A program made the translations under genes and the position numbers. The notes beneath the pieces were generated by a model. That model made no database searches. It saw only the letters and a program-made list of their open reading frames with translations, and had not been told where the DNA came from. This document shows positions 33,733-34,322 of a stretch of 34,322 nt of DNA, piece after piece. How positions within the stretch are numbered: position 1 is the first letter of the stretch; every line of letters begins with the position of its first letter. Source of the DNA: Ilumatobacteraceae bacterium (GTDB lineage Bacteria; Actinomycetota; Acidimicrobiia; Acidimicrobiales; Ilumatobacteraceae); assembly GCA_016463545.1 (NCBI GenBank), contig JAEMRC010000010.1, positions 1-34,322 on the forward strand, written 5' to 3'.

Positions 33733-34322
33733 GTGGATACCCCAGAACACACAGCAGCAGTACAACCAAGGACGTCCTCGCGTCGTCGCATGTTCACTAC
33801 TCTTCTTGGCGGCGCAGCAGCAGCCGTTCCGACACTTGCCTCCTCGCGCGTGCGAGCCGCTGGCGCAAGCACTGATACCACAGTTCCCGAAGTCGCCGAA
33901 ATGACAACCACGGATTCCATGCCAATGATGATCGAGGATGCACCAATGATGCAGTCAAAGACCGTCTCCGCCGGAGCAACAGCACCACCATTGCAACCAA
34001 CTGCACAAGACAAAGAAACTCTCAACATCGCGCTTGGTGTCGAACTTGCAATCAGAGACCTCTATGCCGACATCGTTGCAGCCGGAAATCTTTCTGACGA
34101 AGAAAGCCCCGTTATTTTGCTCATCCATTCGCATCACGTTGCATATGCCCAGTCATTGGGTGGCTTACTGGGTCGCGCGGCAATCAACAAGCGCAACGAC
34201 GCAACCTATGCCGAGTTCAGCGGCAATCTCAAAGGAACCTTCGCATCAATTGCTTCCCAACTTGTCGCCATTGAGAACGGTGCGGTAACGCGTCACATCG
34301 ATTCACTGAACCAACTTGAAGG
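33733..34322 (+). CDS. Tat-exported ferritin-like domain protein, 3' end cut by window edge
   Basis: I translated this gene by eye; the ORF track omits it because no stop occurs before the window end. The GTG at 33733 has AAGGA six bases upstream. The N-terminus has a twin-arginine signal (SSRRRMFTTLLGGAAAAVP) followed by an Ala-rich stretch. A Met-rich linker (EMTTTDSMPMMIEDAPMMQ) precedes a helical domain with ELAIRDLYADI and LIHSHHVAYAQSL. This pattern fits ferritin-like (Ferritin_2-type) exported proteins. About 196 codons are visible. Metal ligands beyond the His residues cannot be assigned from the fragment. Confidence 0.8.
   Translation, partial: MDTPEHTAAVQPRTSSRRRMFTTLLGGAAAAVPTLASSRVRAAGASTDTTVPEVAEMTTTDSMPMMIEDAPMMQSKTVSAGATAPPLQPTAQDKETLNIALGVELAIRDLYADIVAAGNLSDEESPVILLIHSHHVAYAQSLGGLLGRAAINKRNDATYAEFSGNLKGTFASIASQLVAIENGAVTRHIDSLNQLE

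Overview
The window looks like a chromosome segment of an actinobacterium (Actinomycetota). It carries a WhiB-family regulator, two DUF3040/mraZ-type neighbours, a PimB'-like mannosyltransferase and a MurE with the meso-DAP 'DNPR' motif. By eye the base composition is close to 50% G+C and intergenic spaces are very short. Together with acyl-CoA dehydrogenase and Tat-exported ferritin-like genes, this suggests a streamlined, probably aquatic member of the Acidimicrobiia. That lineage call is inference; no rRNA lies in the window.

Region 1 (1-11.7 kb, minus strand) is the division and cell wall (dcw) operon, read mraZ-rsmH-ftsL-ftsI-murE-mraY-murD-ftsW-murG-murC. Most junctions overlap by 1-4 bases (ATGA, GTGA, TAATG), so the genes are probably translationally coupled. 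murC runs off the left edge and is missing from the ORF track because it has no stop in the window. murF, normally between murE and mraY, is absent. A near-consensus promoter with MraZ-box-like repeats lies upstream of mraZ, and a long RNA stem-loop lies between mraZ and rsmH.

Region 2 (11.8-17.1 kb, minus strand) holds dinB, DUF3040, a ROK kinase, an acyl-CoA dehydrogenase, a small conserved protein, an HNH nuclease and a lipoate-ligase-like protein. These are read toward mraZ. Region 3 (17.1-19.7 kb, plus strand) is a short divergent run: a small membrane protein, an inositol-monophosphatase-family enzyme and a glycerol kinase.

Region 4 (19.7-25.5 kb, minus strand) is whiB-trpD, a Cys-rich small protein, queG, a PimB'-like glycosyltransferase, a membrane protein, an SRPBCC protein and a second ROK kinase. 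Region 5 (25.6-28.5 kb, minus strand) is a stress module: a Fur/PerR-type regulator, a rubrerythrin-like protein, a CCG-domain iron-sulfur protein and DUF3501. Region 6 (28.6-34.3 kb, plus strand) is a glycerol-phosphate cluster: glpD, an alkyl-DHAP-synthase-like flavoprotein, a membrane protein and a divergent FGGY kinase. It is followed by a Tat-exported ferritin-like protein cut by the right edge.

The most interesting non-coding signal is the stem-loop just upstream of rsmH. Its arms differ only at positions that become G-U pairs in the minus-strand transcript, and the apparent ribosome-binding site lies inside the stem. No tRNA, rRNA, CRISPR array or insertion sequence was seen, and no stretch above 300 bases lacks a gene.
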